This document shows positions 54,801 through 64,000 of a stretch of DNA of 64,000 bases, piece after piece; position 1 is the first letter of the stretch; each line of letters starts with the position of its first letter. Under the pieces are notes generated by a model that worked only from the letters and a program-made list of their open reading frames with translations, was not told where the DNA came from and did not search any database. This DNA comes from Polytrichum commune. Taxonomy: Eukaryota; Streptophyta; Polytrichopsida; Polytrichales; Polytrichaceae. The stretch spans positions 39,837,081-39,901,080 of the forward strand of contig OX485809.1 in NCBI GenBank assembly GCA_950295325.1, read 5' to 3'. Made by a program: the position numbers and the translations under genes.

Positions 54801-57800
54801 TTAAACTAACCTCACCCTCTTCCACGTCATCTACCCAAGGTGTTAACCCACCGCTAACCCACTCTTCCTCGGTGAGCACCTCACATGGCTCCAACAATGA
54901 GCCCTCTCCTAAACTAACACTAGGAAATTCACTCCCTAAGCCTACTTGGTGAAATGTAACCATTACATCAACCTCGGACTCGGGGTACTCCCTTAGCCAT
55001 TGGGCATAATCCCCATTATCCCCATAATTGTAAAAATTAGGACCTAGACTTCCCGAGCCCGAATCTATAACAACCCTTTGACCTTCGGGATGGACGACTC
55101 CCACCAATGCCTTGCCAATCTCATTATCGTTTAAGTCATCAATTTCCTTCTCCAATGGCAAATACATCTCCTTCTTCATCCATCCTTCTAATGAACCAAT
55201 GGACACTATGACCCTATTACCCTCCGGACCATAAGTGATGGATGGTTTAGGTCCACCCCAATTGACCATAGCATTCGCCATCCGCAACCAAGGCCTACCT
55301 AGCAAAATGGGGAAGGTGTCCTTGTTGGAGTGCATTTTAATGACATGGAAGGTGACCAAGTACTCCTCACCTCCCGTAGTCATTCTACAATCCTTGATCA
55401 TCCCCAAAGGCGTAGTCGAACTTTGATTTGCCATATTTATGACCAAAGGTGAAGGCCCCGTGAGTCCAAGTCCCAATTTTTTCATAGTATCCTCCGGTAG
55501 TATATTTAGACTACTCCCTCCGTCGACTAGCACATTAGGAACCACCTTATCTACTATAACAACTTCTATTTCTATAGCTTTCACGTCTCTTCCACCTTGT
55601 GATTGGATCCTAGCGGCTATTTTAGCTTTCACCTTCCTCATCCTCTTGTGTACCGGCATTCCCTCCTTTAATGTTTTCCTTGCCGTGGGTGAAATTTCCA
55701 ATAGTTGGCCGAAAGTAATATCCGCCTTGAGTGTACTAAGGTCCGCCCACAAGTCGTACCCGGTAGATCTTTCCACCTTAAAATTACCCACTACGTCGAA
55801 TTCGTCTACGGGAACCCCCGGTCCTTCCCATTCACCCACATCGCTATTATCCAAGTCATGTACCGCATTAGTCCTCTCCCTATCTTGTAAAATTATATTT
55901 TCCCTCTCCACATCCTTAGTAGCTCTTCTAGCTACCCTATCCAACTCGGAGAGATTAATCTCTTCATCCGAAGAGTAATTTCCTTGCTCTCCTATTCCTA
56001 CCTCCAACGGGGCATCCCCTCTCCTAGCCCTAGTAGTTACCGCTAGTGCAGGTGCTTCTTCAACCACACCCTTACCCTTCACTAACTCATATGTAATAGC
56101 ATTGGTGTGAGGAGGCCATTGACTTTGCTCCTCTCCAATTCTCGTTGGGAGAGGAAGCATGTCATCACATGTGGCCTCCAACACTCCATCCATGAACCTA
56201 ACATCTTGGGAGTTAGATGGTCCCGGATCCGTTGGAGGCGCTTGTCTCCCGTTACTACCATTAGGTGGAACTCCTTGTCTATTTTGTATTGGAATGTAAC
56301 CGGTTGTAGTTTGCAAGCCCGCCGGTGGATGAAAAGTTTGCCTAGCATTACTATGGTCATAGTATAAGTTAGGTGGCCTAAGTTCATTGGCCGGTACTCC
56401 TTGTGGCCTAGCACCTCGCATATTATCCCTTGCTTGTTGTTGTGGATTAGCCACCGGGTAAGGGACATTAATTATTTTGTCCGGTTGGCGACACGTATCC
56501 GAGGGATGACTTCCTCCACAATTGCTACAATTAAACTCTTGACCTTCGGACCAACATTGTCCTTGAGCGTGCCACCTTCCACAAAAGGGATGAAATTCCT
56601 TCTTCTCTAAATTTTGGCCACCTTGCCCTCTAGGTTGTGGTCCTCTATTGCTTCCATTTCCATAGTGAGGTGGCGCTTGACCTCGTTGATTTTGTTGAGG
56701 TGGGTTACCGTTTCCTCTTTGGTCACGGTTTTGTCCACTTCTACAAAATTGACGCGTGTGGCCCGGTTGGCCACATTGGACACACCATAATCCGGAAGAA
56801 TGCCTACCCGACTCAACCGGGGGTGGAGGCCCCGGTTGTTGACTCCGGATCATTAATGACATTTGATCCGTGAGGCTTTGCATTTGTTTTATCATAGCCT
56901 CTTCGAATCCTAGTTGGCTAGCACCTAGTCTTCTCTCAACCTCCTCCAAGTGTGGATCCGTTCTAGGGGCCGGTAGTGCCAAAAGAGGTGCCGGTTCCCT
57001 AACCGCTAAAGGTCGGGGACCGGTGTCCACAATGGCATATGGAATTTGGTTCTCATACTTAGCGGGTTCTACCGCTACCACCCTAGGGCGTATGGGGATG
57101 AATTGTGGGATCAATTCATCCTCCCTTCTCCATAGCCTTTCGTGATCTTTATCCAAGTTTTCAATATCTCTAGCCGCACGCTTGGCATCCGCCAAGGTCA
57201 AGGGATTCCTTTCTAGAACACCCCTAATAGTTCCGGACTTAAAAAACCCTTGAATGAAAAATTGCTTTAGCGTGTCGTCGTTGAGCATGGTACCCACAAA
57301 TCTAGTGCACACTAAATCAAACCTCCTAATGTAAGCCGAAATTTCTTCCTCCCTTCCTTGCTTCAATGACGACAATGCCCTTAATGCGGTACTTTGACCC
57401 ACTTCCGGCCTAAATTCGTTAAGAAACTCCCTTTGTAATTGTTCCCATCCCCTAAAATGTCCCTCGGCATGATCCCGATACCATTCATAGGCTTCCCCCT
57501 CTAGAGTGGTAGGAAACCACACTAACCAATAACCCGGGTTGGTTATGAGGAAGCTAGCCAACCGTTCGATATACCGTTCCATGTGCCGAGAGGGGTCCTC
57601 ATCCTTGGTCCCATAAAATTTAGGGAGATGAGATGGCATATCCATCGCCGCTAAATTTTGTGGAACCACAATTGGTAGGCCTCTTGGCCTAACCAATGGG
57701 TCTATTGGAGGTATAGGAGGTATGGGCGGAATTGGGGGTATGGGTGGTGGATCCATCCCCCGTTCCTCGGCCATGGTGACCGGTGAACTATTCAACAATC

Positions 57801-58077
57801 CCCTATCAACTTCTACCGGGAATTCTTCTCTAAGTGTGTAATTTTCCGAAGAAGTTTCACCACTCAATTTGGAGGGAGTGATCTCCTCTTCAAGTTGAGC
57901 TCCAAGTTCTAAGGTGTCTAGAATTGACCTAGTCCTAGGTTCGACGTTCAAACAACTCTCTATTCTAACATTATCTTGTTCTAATCTATCACTGATTTTA
58001 GAGGACCGCCTCTTTCGAGTAGATTTCTCTAGTCCTACTATCAAACTTGGTTTTTGTGAGCGAGTCCTACCTTGCAT
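51838..58077 (-). CDS. Ty3/gypsy gag-pol polyprotein, 2079 residues
   Basis: One uninterrupted frame starts at ATG 58077. Gag core, about residues 150-320 (WYRDHAEGHFRGWEQLQREF). CCHC zinc knuckle near 433 (CVQCGQPGHTRQFC) and a second Cys/His cluster just after it (NCSNCGGSHPSDTC). Aspartic protease near 852 with DGGSSLNIL, the plant-type DGG variant. Reverse transcriptase with CVDYRKLN and the catalytic FVDD near 1374. RNase H with YCDAS near 1520. Integrase with an HHCC zinc finger (about 1730-1773) and core GIDYVG (about 1798), SDRGTHF (about 1860) and an Asn-Gly-Gln-Thr-Glu stretch (about 1897) giving the D, D, E set. No chromodomain is obvious at the C-terminus. The protein copies element RNA into DNA and inserts it. 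gag and pol share one frame, so no frameshift is needed. All catalytic motifs look intact. Confidence 0.96.
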   Translation of the reverse strand: MQGRTRSQKPSLIVGLEKSTRKRRSSKISDRLEQDNVRIESCLNVEPRTRSILDTLELGAQLEEEITPSKLSGETSSENYTLREEFPVEVDRGLLNSSPVTMAEERGMDPPPIPPIPPIPPIPPIDPLVRPRGLPIVVPQNLAAMDMPSHLPKFYGTKDEDPSRHMERYIERLASFLITNPGYWLVWFPTTLEGEAYEWYRDHAEGHFRGWEQLQREFLNEFRPEVGQSTALRALSSLKQGREEEISAYIRRFDLVCTRFVGTMLNDDTLKQFFIQGFFKSGTIRGVLERNPLTLADAKRAARDIENLDKDHERLWRREDELIPQFIPIRPRVVAVEPAKYENQIPYAIVDTGPRPLAVREPAPLLALPAPRTDPHLEEVERRLGASQLGFEEAMIKQMQSLTDQMSLMIRSQQPGPPPPVESGRHSSGLWCVQCGQPGHTRQFCRSGQNRDQRGNGNPPQQNQRGQAPPHYGNGSNRGPQPRGQGGQNLEKKEFHPFCGRWHAQGQCWSEGQEFNCSNCGGSHPSDTCRQPDKIINVPYPVANPQQQARDNMRGARPQGVPANELRPPNLYYDHSNARQTFHPPAGLQTTTGYIPIQNRQGVPPNGSNGRQAPPTDPGPSNSQDVRFMDGVLEATCDDMLPLPTRIGEEQSQWPPHTNAITYELVKGKGVVEEAPALAVTTRARRGDAPLEVGIGEQGNYSSDEEINLSELDRVARRATKDVERENIILQDRERTNAVHDLDNSDVGEWEGPGVPVDEFDVVGNFKVERSTGYDLWADLSTLKADITFGQLLEISPTARKTLKEGMPVHKRMRKVKAKIAARIQSQGGRDVKAIEIEVVIVDKVVPNVLVDGGSSLNILPEDTMKKLGLGLTGPSPLVINMANQSSTTPLGMIKDCRMTTGGEEYLVTFHVIKMHSNKDTFPILLGRPWLRMANAMVNWGGPKPSITYGPEGNRVIVSIGSLEGWMKKEMYLPLEKEIDDLNDNEIGKALVGVVHPEGQRVVIDSGSGSLGPNFYNYGDNGDYAQWLREYPESEVDVMVTFHQVGLGSEFPSVSLGEGSLLEPCEVLTEEEWVSGGLTPWVDDVEEGEVSLIHVDGTQEEDVIIESSKLEEPLHFKTTSTGIVVGQDVKDYPNVPSDWYRNKEEQAHVSEADWRYVDVKLKNGKTRQMKMGSKLGEKEVREYSNLVDEFSDTFAWSYDELKGIPREMVEHRIPLIPGARPIRQKERRMNPQLQLLVKAELERLLKAGFIKPVEITDWVSPMVLVKKKNGKLRVCVDYRKLNSCTQKDHFPLPFITLLLEEVGGHSRYTFMDGYAGYNQISIALQDIHKTAFTTPWGTFVWVVMSFGLCNAPATFQRLVMYIFTDLLFKSMTVFVDDFSTQSNVDDHLHCVREALVRCRKMRLALNPDKTFLGVNKGVLLGYVVSEKGREPDPDKIAAISDLATPTNSKGISKLLGHVGWYRELIPNFSKIAVPITHLLKNDVKFEWTDACQKAFEELRDRLSTYPVLIPPNWGKPFHVYCDASNVAIGSALCQATGEKEKDQPIAYASKQLTPAERNYSTTERECLAMVFSVKKFRHYLMCNPVVFFVDHMAIKYLINKAELSGRLARWVLLLEEFDYTVEYKPGRMHLQADHLSRLSEEIGKNPVNDMLVDDSLFVVTSTPEWYAGIVEFLTTHKLPKEWTKEERRKVRVNSRQFVVVGHRLFRRGSDGILRRCVSKTEVEAILIACHDSACGGHFSGQLTGQKILRAGYFWPTLFKDAHDYVRKCDACQRYARDDLRMEMPLHVSLPLIPFEKWGIDYVGEVHPQSSKGMKYIVVATEYLTKWAEAKAVKTDTAEHAATFMYENIISRFGVPKILVSDRGTHFLNDLIREMTKKFKIDHRKTTPYHPQTNGQTERVNGILVSILRKTVIDSKRDWDTKLTAALWAYRTTYKVTTRATPFSLVYGLEATLPIEYEVESLRVAVSTRLTESQSLRNRLTDLEALDEGRRMAAQHIEAIQRRRKITFDKRHKRRALTPGMMVMIQDARKLEFPAKFNAVWLGPYLVYEVFPNNSIQLETLNGELFPTRTSGSRCKEYRA

Positions 58078-58989
58078 TCCATAAGAATCGATCGACCCTC
58101 ACTTGACCACACATAATCCTAGCAATTCCCCTCTTAATATTTTCACTTGTCTTGGTGTGGTTATAATTTTTTTTTTAGGAGGTGAGGAAAAGAACCTGCA
58201 AGCCCACTTAGGTGAAAGAATCCCAATAGGGGATAGGCATGTTCATGTTAATTTTTTGGTTAAGTCGGAGCATCACCTCCGCACCTTCCCGCAAATTAAC
58301 ACTCACCACAATACCGATTGTGAGGGGGTGACCTTCCGAGTAGATTATGTTAAAAGTCGAGGCTTCACCCTTCAACTTCTCACACCATCCACAATTTGGG
58401 AATTACCCTCTACAACGGATAACAACAATCACGAGTACAAAAGACATTCCTTAATTAGTTAATGAGTTCACTTTGAAGAAATAAACATACCTTGAGCAAT
58501 CGCATCCCCCTGTGAGTTAGCACTCCCCTCAATCGTGACTCAATGTAACAACACCATAAACTTTGTGAAATATTAATTTAATCTAGAGCATGAAATGACA
58601 ACTCCCAAAACTTTGAGACTCACCCCGAGGTAAGTGTCAAAGTTCAATGTCCTAAGGTGAATTTACCCTCTAATGTTTTAATGAGCTACTCGGTTATAGG
58701 TTCCTTTTAAGTTCTTAGCAAATCCCCAAAAAGGTTGAGGACGTACCTTCGCCGCGCTCCTTCCTCAAAAATGAATTTGCGTAATTGACAATGCAATTCA
58801 TTCCAAGGAATAGTTGAAATACAATGAATTCAAATGTAACCCAAAGAGAGAATACTTACCGAGTTTCGGGTGCTCCTTCCCTTCTCTCAAGTTTGTGTCT
58901 CCAATTTTTCCTAGTTGCCTCCAAGTCTCCTAGTCGCCTCCAAGTCTTGTAACTACCTTCCGCTTCGCTCCCGGCAGACGCACCAATTA
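58078..58989 (-). other. Gypsy 5' internal leader
   Basis: This 912-bp stretch lies between the 5' LTR and gag. It contains the primer-site candidate at its right edge and no gene on the coding strand. The plus-strand frame 58103-58462 is antisense and unrecognised. Confidence 0.6.
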
Positions 58990-60716
58990 TGTGAGGCCAA
59001 ACCCCCCACCCTTAAGCGTCCGTAGTCCGAGTAGTGGGTTTGGGCTCACATTCCTCCGCGGTATTGGATTTGGACTTGGATGAGTCCATAGTGCAAGGTT
59101 CACCCTTCAAGTGGTCTTGGATTTAACTGGAATTTCACTTTTAACAACTCAATGTACGATTTCAATACGTATGTGGAGAATGCACAAGTTAACTATTTAA
59201 CCTCCTTATGCTCGGGTGCTATTTTGTCTTTGTTTGCTTCTAACGTCCACCCAGCTTCTTAGCTTCTAACTAAACAAACCCAGGTCCTTCATAAACCCAG
59301 CTTCTTAGCTTCTAACTAAACAAACCCAGGTCCTTCATAAACCCAGCTCTTTACTTTCTAACTAAACAAACCCAGCTCCTTCATGAACCCAGCTCCTCAG
59401 CTTCTAACTAAACAAACCCAGGTCCTTCATAAACCCAGCTCTTTACTTTCTAACTAAACAAACCCAGCTCCTTCATAAACCCAGCTCCTTCATGAACCCA
59501 CAACTTTGTAGTTGTAATCCCCAACTACCTCACTAATTATTCAAGCCCTTAACTAATCTTCCTACCTAATTTCCCTAATTCTACTAACAACCCCTTTCTA
59601 ATCACACAATTCTTCTCTAATCCTAAAATCCTAAAATCCTAGAGAGGAGAGGGGGAGAGAGAATTTCCTAACTTCACTAAGACTAACTAATCCACACAAA
59701 TATATTTTTGCACTCATCACAACATCAAGTGCTCAACTCTTAAACATGGAACTTGCAACCACGTGTATTCAAAACATGAACTTTAAGTACCACAAATTGG
59801 AATCATGAATTAACTTTAAAATCCTTCACGTCAACACTAATTCTACCAAGAGGTCAAGCCCTCTTCAAGGCTAACAAGCCTTGGCTCTCAAACTAAAAAC
59901 TAAGCACACACATGTGCTCCAATATGGCTTCCCACACCCACACTTATAACTCGTGGGGTGCCTTGGAGCACAAAGGAAAGAGAGGATGAGTGAGGGAAGA
60001 ATGAGGGATTATATAGTAAGCTTGAGGGGGTGAGCACCCTCAAGGCTCACGATAAGCCCTTGAGATTTCCTCCTACTTAGTAGGCGCCAATCCTATCTTC
60101 TAAGTCTTCCTCCCTCAAATGATCAACAAGGATCCTAATTCGAACATTTAACTAGCCTTGGCTTTCTACCTACCACACTTTACCAAACTTGGGATGCTTC
60201 AACCCAAACTTAGCCTCCTTCGCTTTCCGCCGCCATAACTTTCTCCCCTTACTTTCCCAAATCGTCGCTCACCACTTAATTCAAACCACGATGCTTAACT
60301 CGTGATTTGATTGGTGCTTTGAGAATTTGCTTATCCTCCACCTTGCATTCTTCCTTGGGCCTTCCCCATTAAGTGGCCATGATGAGGTGGTCCACTTGTG
60401 CGCTCCATGTGATCCTCCATTCATCCCAATTCGAATGCACTTGCCTTTTGAGTCACTTTGGTTGTCTCCATCCATTTGTACTAGCCTACTCACTAACTAC
60501 TCAATCCAAGTTCTCCTTACCTATCCTCATTCACTCAAATCCTTCCGAAGGTAAAAACACAATAACAACTCACATCCTAGCCTCTTACAACATGGTACTT
60601 CTAAGACTAACATTTCACTCTTTTTATATTTTTGTGAAGTAACATGCTACTTCAAAGTGCATCAACTAACGTTTCAAGGGTCTAAGACTAAATGTGGGCA
60701 CCCTTTTGGGCTCACA
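58990..60716 (-). repeat. 5' LTR of the gypsy element
   Basis: It would carry the Pol II promoter, reading on the minus strand. Sequence is the same as the LTR at 50050-51776, including the internal roughly 58-bp tandem repeat (about 59248-59500). Confidence 0.97.
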
Positions 60717-60721
60717 ATGAG

Positions 60722-61062
60722 AAACATCATGTCTTACCGTTCAGAGGTGGTTGCCCGAAATCAATTCAACATTGCAACATATTCAAGAGGAGAACTCAAG
60801 ATAAGAAACGGATTAGGGTTTGGAAGTAGAGTTGTCAAAGATATGTCAAGTGGAGAACACAAGGACAACTCGTTGAAACACCACCGATCTTTTTCCAAGA
60901 CAAAATCATAGGAGGCCACAAACGTCCTTAAATCGTCTCTAACATCTTTTTTCTCCTAGACAAATAGAAGCATGGGGCCGTCATTGATGAAAATTACAAA
61001 AACAAATTCAAACATAACATCTGATTCAATGTTCTTTCACTTGTGATTGTTTCAAACATGGA
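60722..61062. other. Short spacer
   Basis: The non-gypsy flank begins with AAACATCATG after the target duplication. The frame 60657-60911 straddles the LTR end and is chance. No gene is seen. Confidence 0.5.
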
Positions 61063-62321
61063 TGTGAGCCCAAATTATGTGCCACATGTGTTTTTAAGCT
61101 TTGAGGTCATTAAAACTTAGGATTGGATTTTTTATTGATTATTTCTAAAATATAAAAAGAGTGGGGCTTTGAATTGGCTTGCAATTTAAACTTTGGGCTT
61201 GGGTGTTACTGCTTTAGTGTTGTATAATTAGTGGAAATTAGTTAGCAGTTAATTAGTAAAGGTTAGGTGGTACTTAGGCGAAGAGTTTGAATTCAGGGTT
61301 TTAGCGTTCGAATTAAGATCCTTGCTGTTAGTTATAAGGGGGGGGGGGGCGGGGTTTAGAGAATAGGTTCCGAATTATGTGCGGTAAGTTGGAGGGGGCT
61401 GGGGCTTCTGAAAGGGGAAGGCTCTATGTTTTCTCTCTCTCTCACTCTGGCTCTGGAGGAAGAAGGTTGCGGCGCCGCAGGGGGCAGTTGCGGTCCAGCT
61501 CCGAGGTCGGACTACAGAATTCGGGTGAGCTGCCATGATGGACAAGACACAACCCCACAGCTAAGGCAGTCGGCCAAGATCCAGATAGGTGGGGAGCAAC
61601 CTGGAAATGCAAGGTAAATCTGGAAGAGGAATCCGAGGCCCCAACGGCACACAGGGCCAGAAAGGGCCGCAGGACTCACATCGAACTGAGTGACTCGGCT
61701 GGAAATTACCGCAGCTGCAGGTCAAATCTGCTGCCTTGGCCGGCTGCAAAAATGTGGTGTGAACAGATGGGCCCAGGAGTAAGAGGTGACATTATTGGGA
61801 AGAAGGCTGAAAGTTTCAGCACAGGTTTGAATGCTAGCTGGGAGAAAAAACTGCTTGGGAGATCTAAGTGGGTTTGGGTAGTGCTAAGCTGAAGGTAGAC
61901 AAGGCATTATAGAAGGATCAACAATCCTCAGTCATTATTCATACGTCTGAGGATTAATCCGTGATCAATCAGTGATACCACCACTCTTCAGGGTTGGAGA
62001 GGAGAATTCCGAGGAGATCGAACATACATTTAGCAGCTGGATCAAGAACAGTATAATCCAGGGGAAGTTGAGGTATTACAGAGGTTACTCATTTAAGCCA
62101 ACAATCAGGCAGGGGAGTACTACCTGCTAGGTGGAGGTTCATATGGGAGCTGCGAGGTCCGTGGCCGGATTCGCAACAAGTGTTGATTGCCGAACATGGG
62201 AAAGGAAGGATGGGCGGTTGAGACCACAAGCTGCTAGCTTGAGGCTAGGCAGTTGGGTCAGAGGCCAGAGAGCTTCTACGGTCCTAGTTTACGGTGACGA
62301 GCAGTGACGGCCACGGCGTTG
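61063..62321 (+). mobile_element. LTR-like fragment in opposite orientation
   Basis: It begins TGTGAGCCCAAATTATGTGC, the inverse of the LTR-end sequence GCACAAAATTGGGCTCACA at 63881-63899. The following TTAGTTAG- and TTAATTAG-type stretches resemble the inverse of 63.70-63.75 kb. Its other end is not visible because the next LTR begins at 62322. The middle (61.43-61.75 kb) is GC-rich and unrecognised. Confidence 0.5.
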
Positions 62322-63899
62322 TGTCAGTCTCAAACCCCCACCTTTATGCGTCGTAATCCAGATGGAAGTTCAGGACTCACATGTGTATGACTAATCATCC
62401 TTGGTCTTTGAATCGTCACCCCCCCCCCTTTTACTTGTTACCATGTAAGGAATCAAACATCCAATTTATTTCGGAGCAAAGGTTTAAGCATTGAGAAATG
62501 CTATCACCCAATTGATCATTACATAATGATTCACACACAACATGAAGCCCCGGCCCATGGCCAACCGAGCTCCTCCCTCATCACCCTGTAACCATGTAAT
62601 GCCCATTATGCCCAGTGTCTAACCCTTACTTATAACCCCCCTCCCCTACCTAAGTCCTTAATTAGTCTAATTTAAGTGGTTGCGGTAATTGACCCAGTCC
62701 ACGTGGCCATCCCCTGCTAGCCCTGTTGGCTCGCTGGTTCTCCTTAGTTGCTGGAATTTGAGACGTTGTCCCGGTGGCCGTGAGTCCCAGCGCTCAACAC
62801 TGGCTGTTGGCTGCCCATGCTAACATTCGCTTGGTCCTTCCGGCGCAGGAGAATTCTAAGTCTAAAGTCAATCTGCATTACCCCCTCCCATCACAGCTGT
62901 GGCTGGGTAGGCCACAACCATGCTTGCATTGGTTCTCTACATTTGCCCTTCTCCTGAACTTAGTCGCCTCGAAGGATTACTCCCCATCCTCTCATGCTCA
63001 CCCTTGCTATGGCTACCGTGACTCGGTGGGGGCGGCTCCTATCCGTTCACCCCATTCCACTCCCCTCGCTGCATCTTCCCTCATCTTCCTCAAAGATTGA
63101 TGTCGGCACTTTTGCGGTTGCCGACCCTCACCTCCCCACTTGCATTGAATTTTGAGTGCGCATTCACACAGAATCATATGAGGCAGTCCAATCCACAGTA
63201 AAGGCGGCTCCTCCTCCCCTCAACCGTTAATTCCACCTTACCTTCTGGCCTCCCCGTGGTTGAGGACCTGCCTCTGAAATCCGTCGTTATACAATGTCCC
63301 GAAGTCGTGTGTGTTGCTACCTCCCCATCACCATTTGGCCGCTGGTGACTGGATCTCACCACCTGCTGCCACCGCGCTGCCTCATGGCCGGAAGCCCCTC
63401 AATCCCATTCCAGCGGCCATCTCCTAGAGTCCATCCACTACCAGAACCCTTCCTTCATCACCAGCAGTAGCATTCGCCTCATCCCTTCACCGCAGCTCCT
63501 CCGCCGTAACCCAACACACCGAGAGCCAGAGAGAGAGAGAGTCACCCAGAATGGGCTCAACCGAACAACCGAACGGCTTGAGTCCTGGCCTCCGGGTTTT
63601 TCTAGGGAAATAGTGCCAACCCCCCATAACGGACACCAACCTATCCTAATCCGGCCAATAAAACCATCTAACAAGGCCCAACCTTAATGCTTAAGGCCTA
63701 ACCCCTTAACTAACTCATTAATTAATTCTAACTAATCCTACCATCCCCCAAGCACTAATGCTTTGGCTTACACCTCAATTCCATCCAAACCTGAATTCAC
63801 ACTATTTTTATGCTTTTATATGATTGGTACAAAATCAAACCTACGTTCTAATGAGCTTTAAAGGTTAAGAACACATGTGGGCACAAAATTGGGCTCACA
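62322..63899 (-). mobile_element. Diverged LTR, element continues past the window
   Basis: It starts TGTCAGTCTCAAACCCCCACC and ends TTGGGCTCACA, parallel to the LTRs at 47825 and 50050. It is 1578 bp. The 101 bases that follow (to 64000) contain TTTGGTCATTAGAGCCGGG and could be internal-domain sequence, so a full element may lie to the right. Small frames inside are not recognised. Confidence 0.6.
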
Positions 63900-64000
63900 T
63901 GCTGACTGAGCCCCTTGGCTGTTGGTTGCTACAATTTGGTCATTAGAGCCGGGAAGCCCAGCAAGGCTGGCGGATGGGAAGGTTGAAGGGGAATGAGTAA

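Larger units (their letters stand above)
50050..60716 (-). mobile_element. Intact Ty3/gypsy LTR retrotransposon
   Basis: The 10,667-bp element is flanked by the exact 5-bp duplication ATGAG (50045-50049 and 60717-60721). LTRs at 50050-51776 and 58990-60716 are each 1727 bp, offset by exactly 8940, and appear identical line by line. The polyprotein reads on the minus strand, so the 5' LTR is the right-hand one. Next to it (58988 downward) the minus strand reads TAATTGGTGCGTCTGCCGGG, a plausible tRNA primer site. The order gag-protease-RT-RNase H-integrase is that of Ty3/gypsy. Identical LTRs and an open frame mean a very recent insertion. Confidence 0.96.

Noticed and set aside
54300-56900. 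Plus-strand frames antisense to the gypsy polyprotein (for example 55439-55978)
   Set aside because: They are shadows of the conserved minus-strand coding sequence.

Overview
This is nuclear DNA of a land plant. The evidence is the TTTAGGG-type telomere-like repeats (about 340-365 and 1108-1138), GT-AG introns, a plant methylesterase-type gene, a tRNA-derived SINE, a Ty3/gypsy retrotransposon with plant-type protease and RNase H motifs, and PIF/Harbinger, hAT-like and pogo/Tigger remnants. I cannot name the species. Nothing is diagnostic of a flowering plant, and a large-genome non-angiosperm is possible but unproven.

Layout. 1-2.4 kb: diverged tandem duplication, then a 531-bp PIF/Harbinger-type MITE. 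2.4-11.3 kb: a GC-richer gene island with six exon blocks. They encode a ParB-like domain protein, a proline-rich/acidic linker, an FCP1/NIF-type HAD phosphatase domain and a basic tail. Most introns, the flanks and one exon carry a 22-bp palindrome (24 copies in 3463-11259). 11.4-13.3 kb: a roughly 1.9-kb near-perfect inverted repeat, with relatives at 16.4-17.4 and 21.9-22.5 kb. 14.2-16.3 kb: hAT-like element. 18.3-19.1 kb: pogo/Tigger remnant. 23.2-30.4 kb: a MITE, then 4 bp later a 6.8-kb PIF/Harbinger element. That element encodes a spliced Ulp1-like protease joined in frame to the DDE transposase, and a divergent Myb/SANT-like partner; all are interrupted. 31.7-34.8 kb: an intact five-exon methylesterase-like alpha/beta hydrolase gene. 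35.0-37.1 kb: a hAT-like element inside a SINE inside a pogo-like element. 38.0-38.4 kb: an intact SINE. 39.4-42.5 kb: a degenerate hAT transposase gene between long inverted repeats. 42.5-47.8 kb: AT-rich old repeats. 47.8-49.4 kb: solo LTR. 50.05-60.7 kb: an intact Ty3/gypsy element with visually identical 1727-bp LTRs, a 5-bp target duplication and a 2079-codon open polyprotein. 61-64 kb: two LTR-like sequences in opposite orientations, the second continuing past the window.

The functional genes most likely to matter to the host are the methylesterase-like gene and possibly the 3.9-10.9 kb island, whose frame is broken by stops. Everything else is transposable-element material in layers. 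The two observations most worth pursuing are the intron-associated 22-bp palindrome and the Ulp1-Harbinger transposase fusion.
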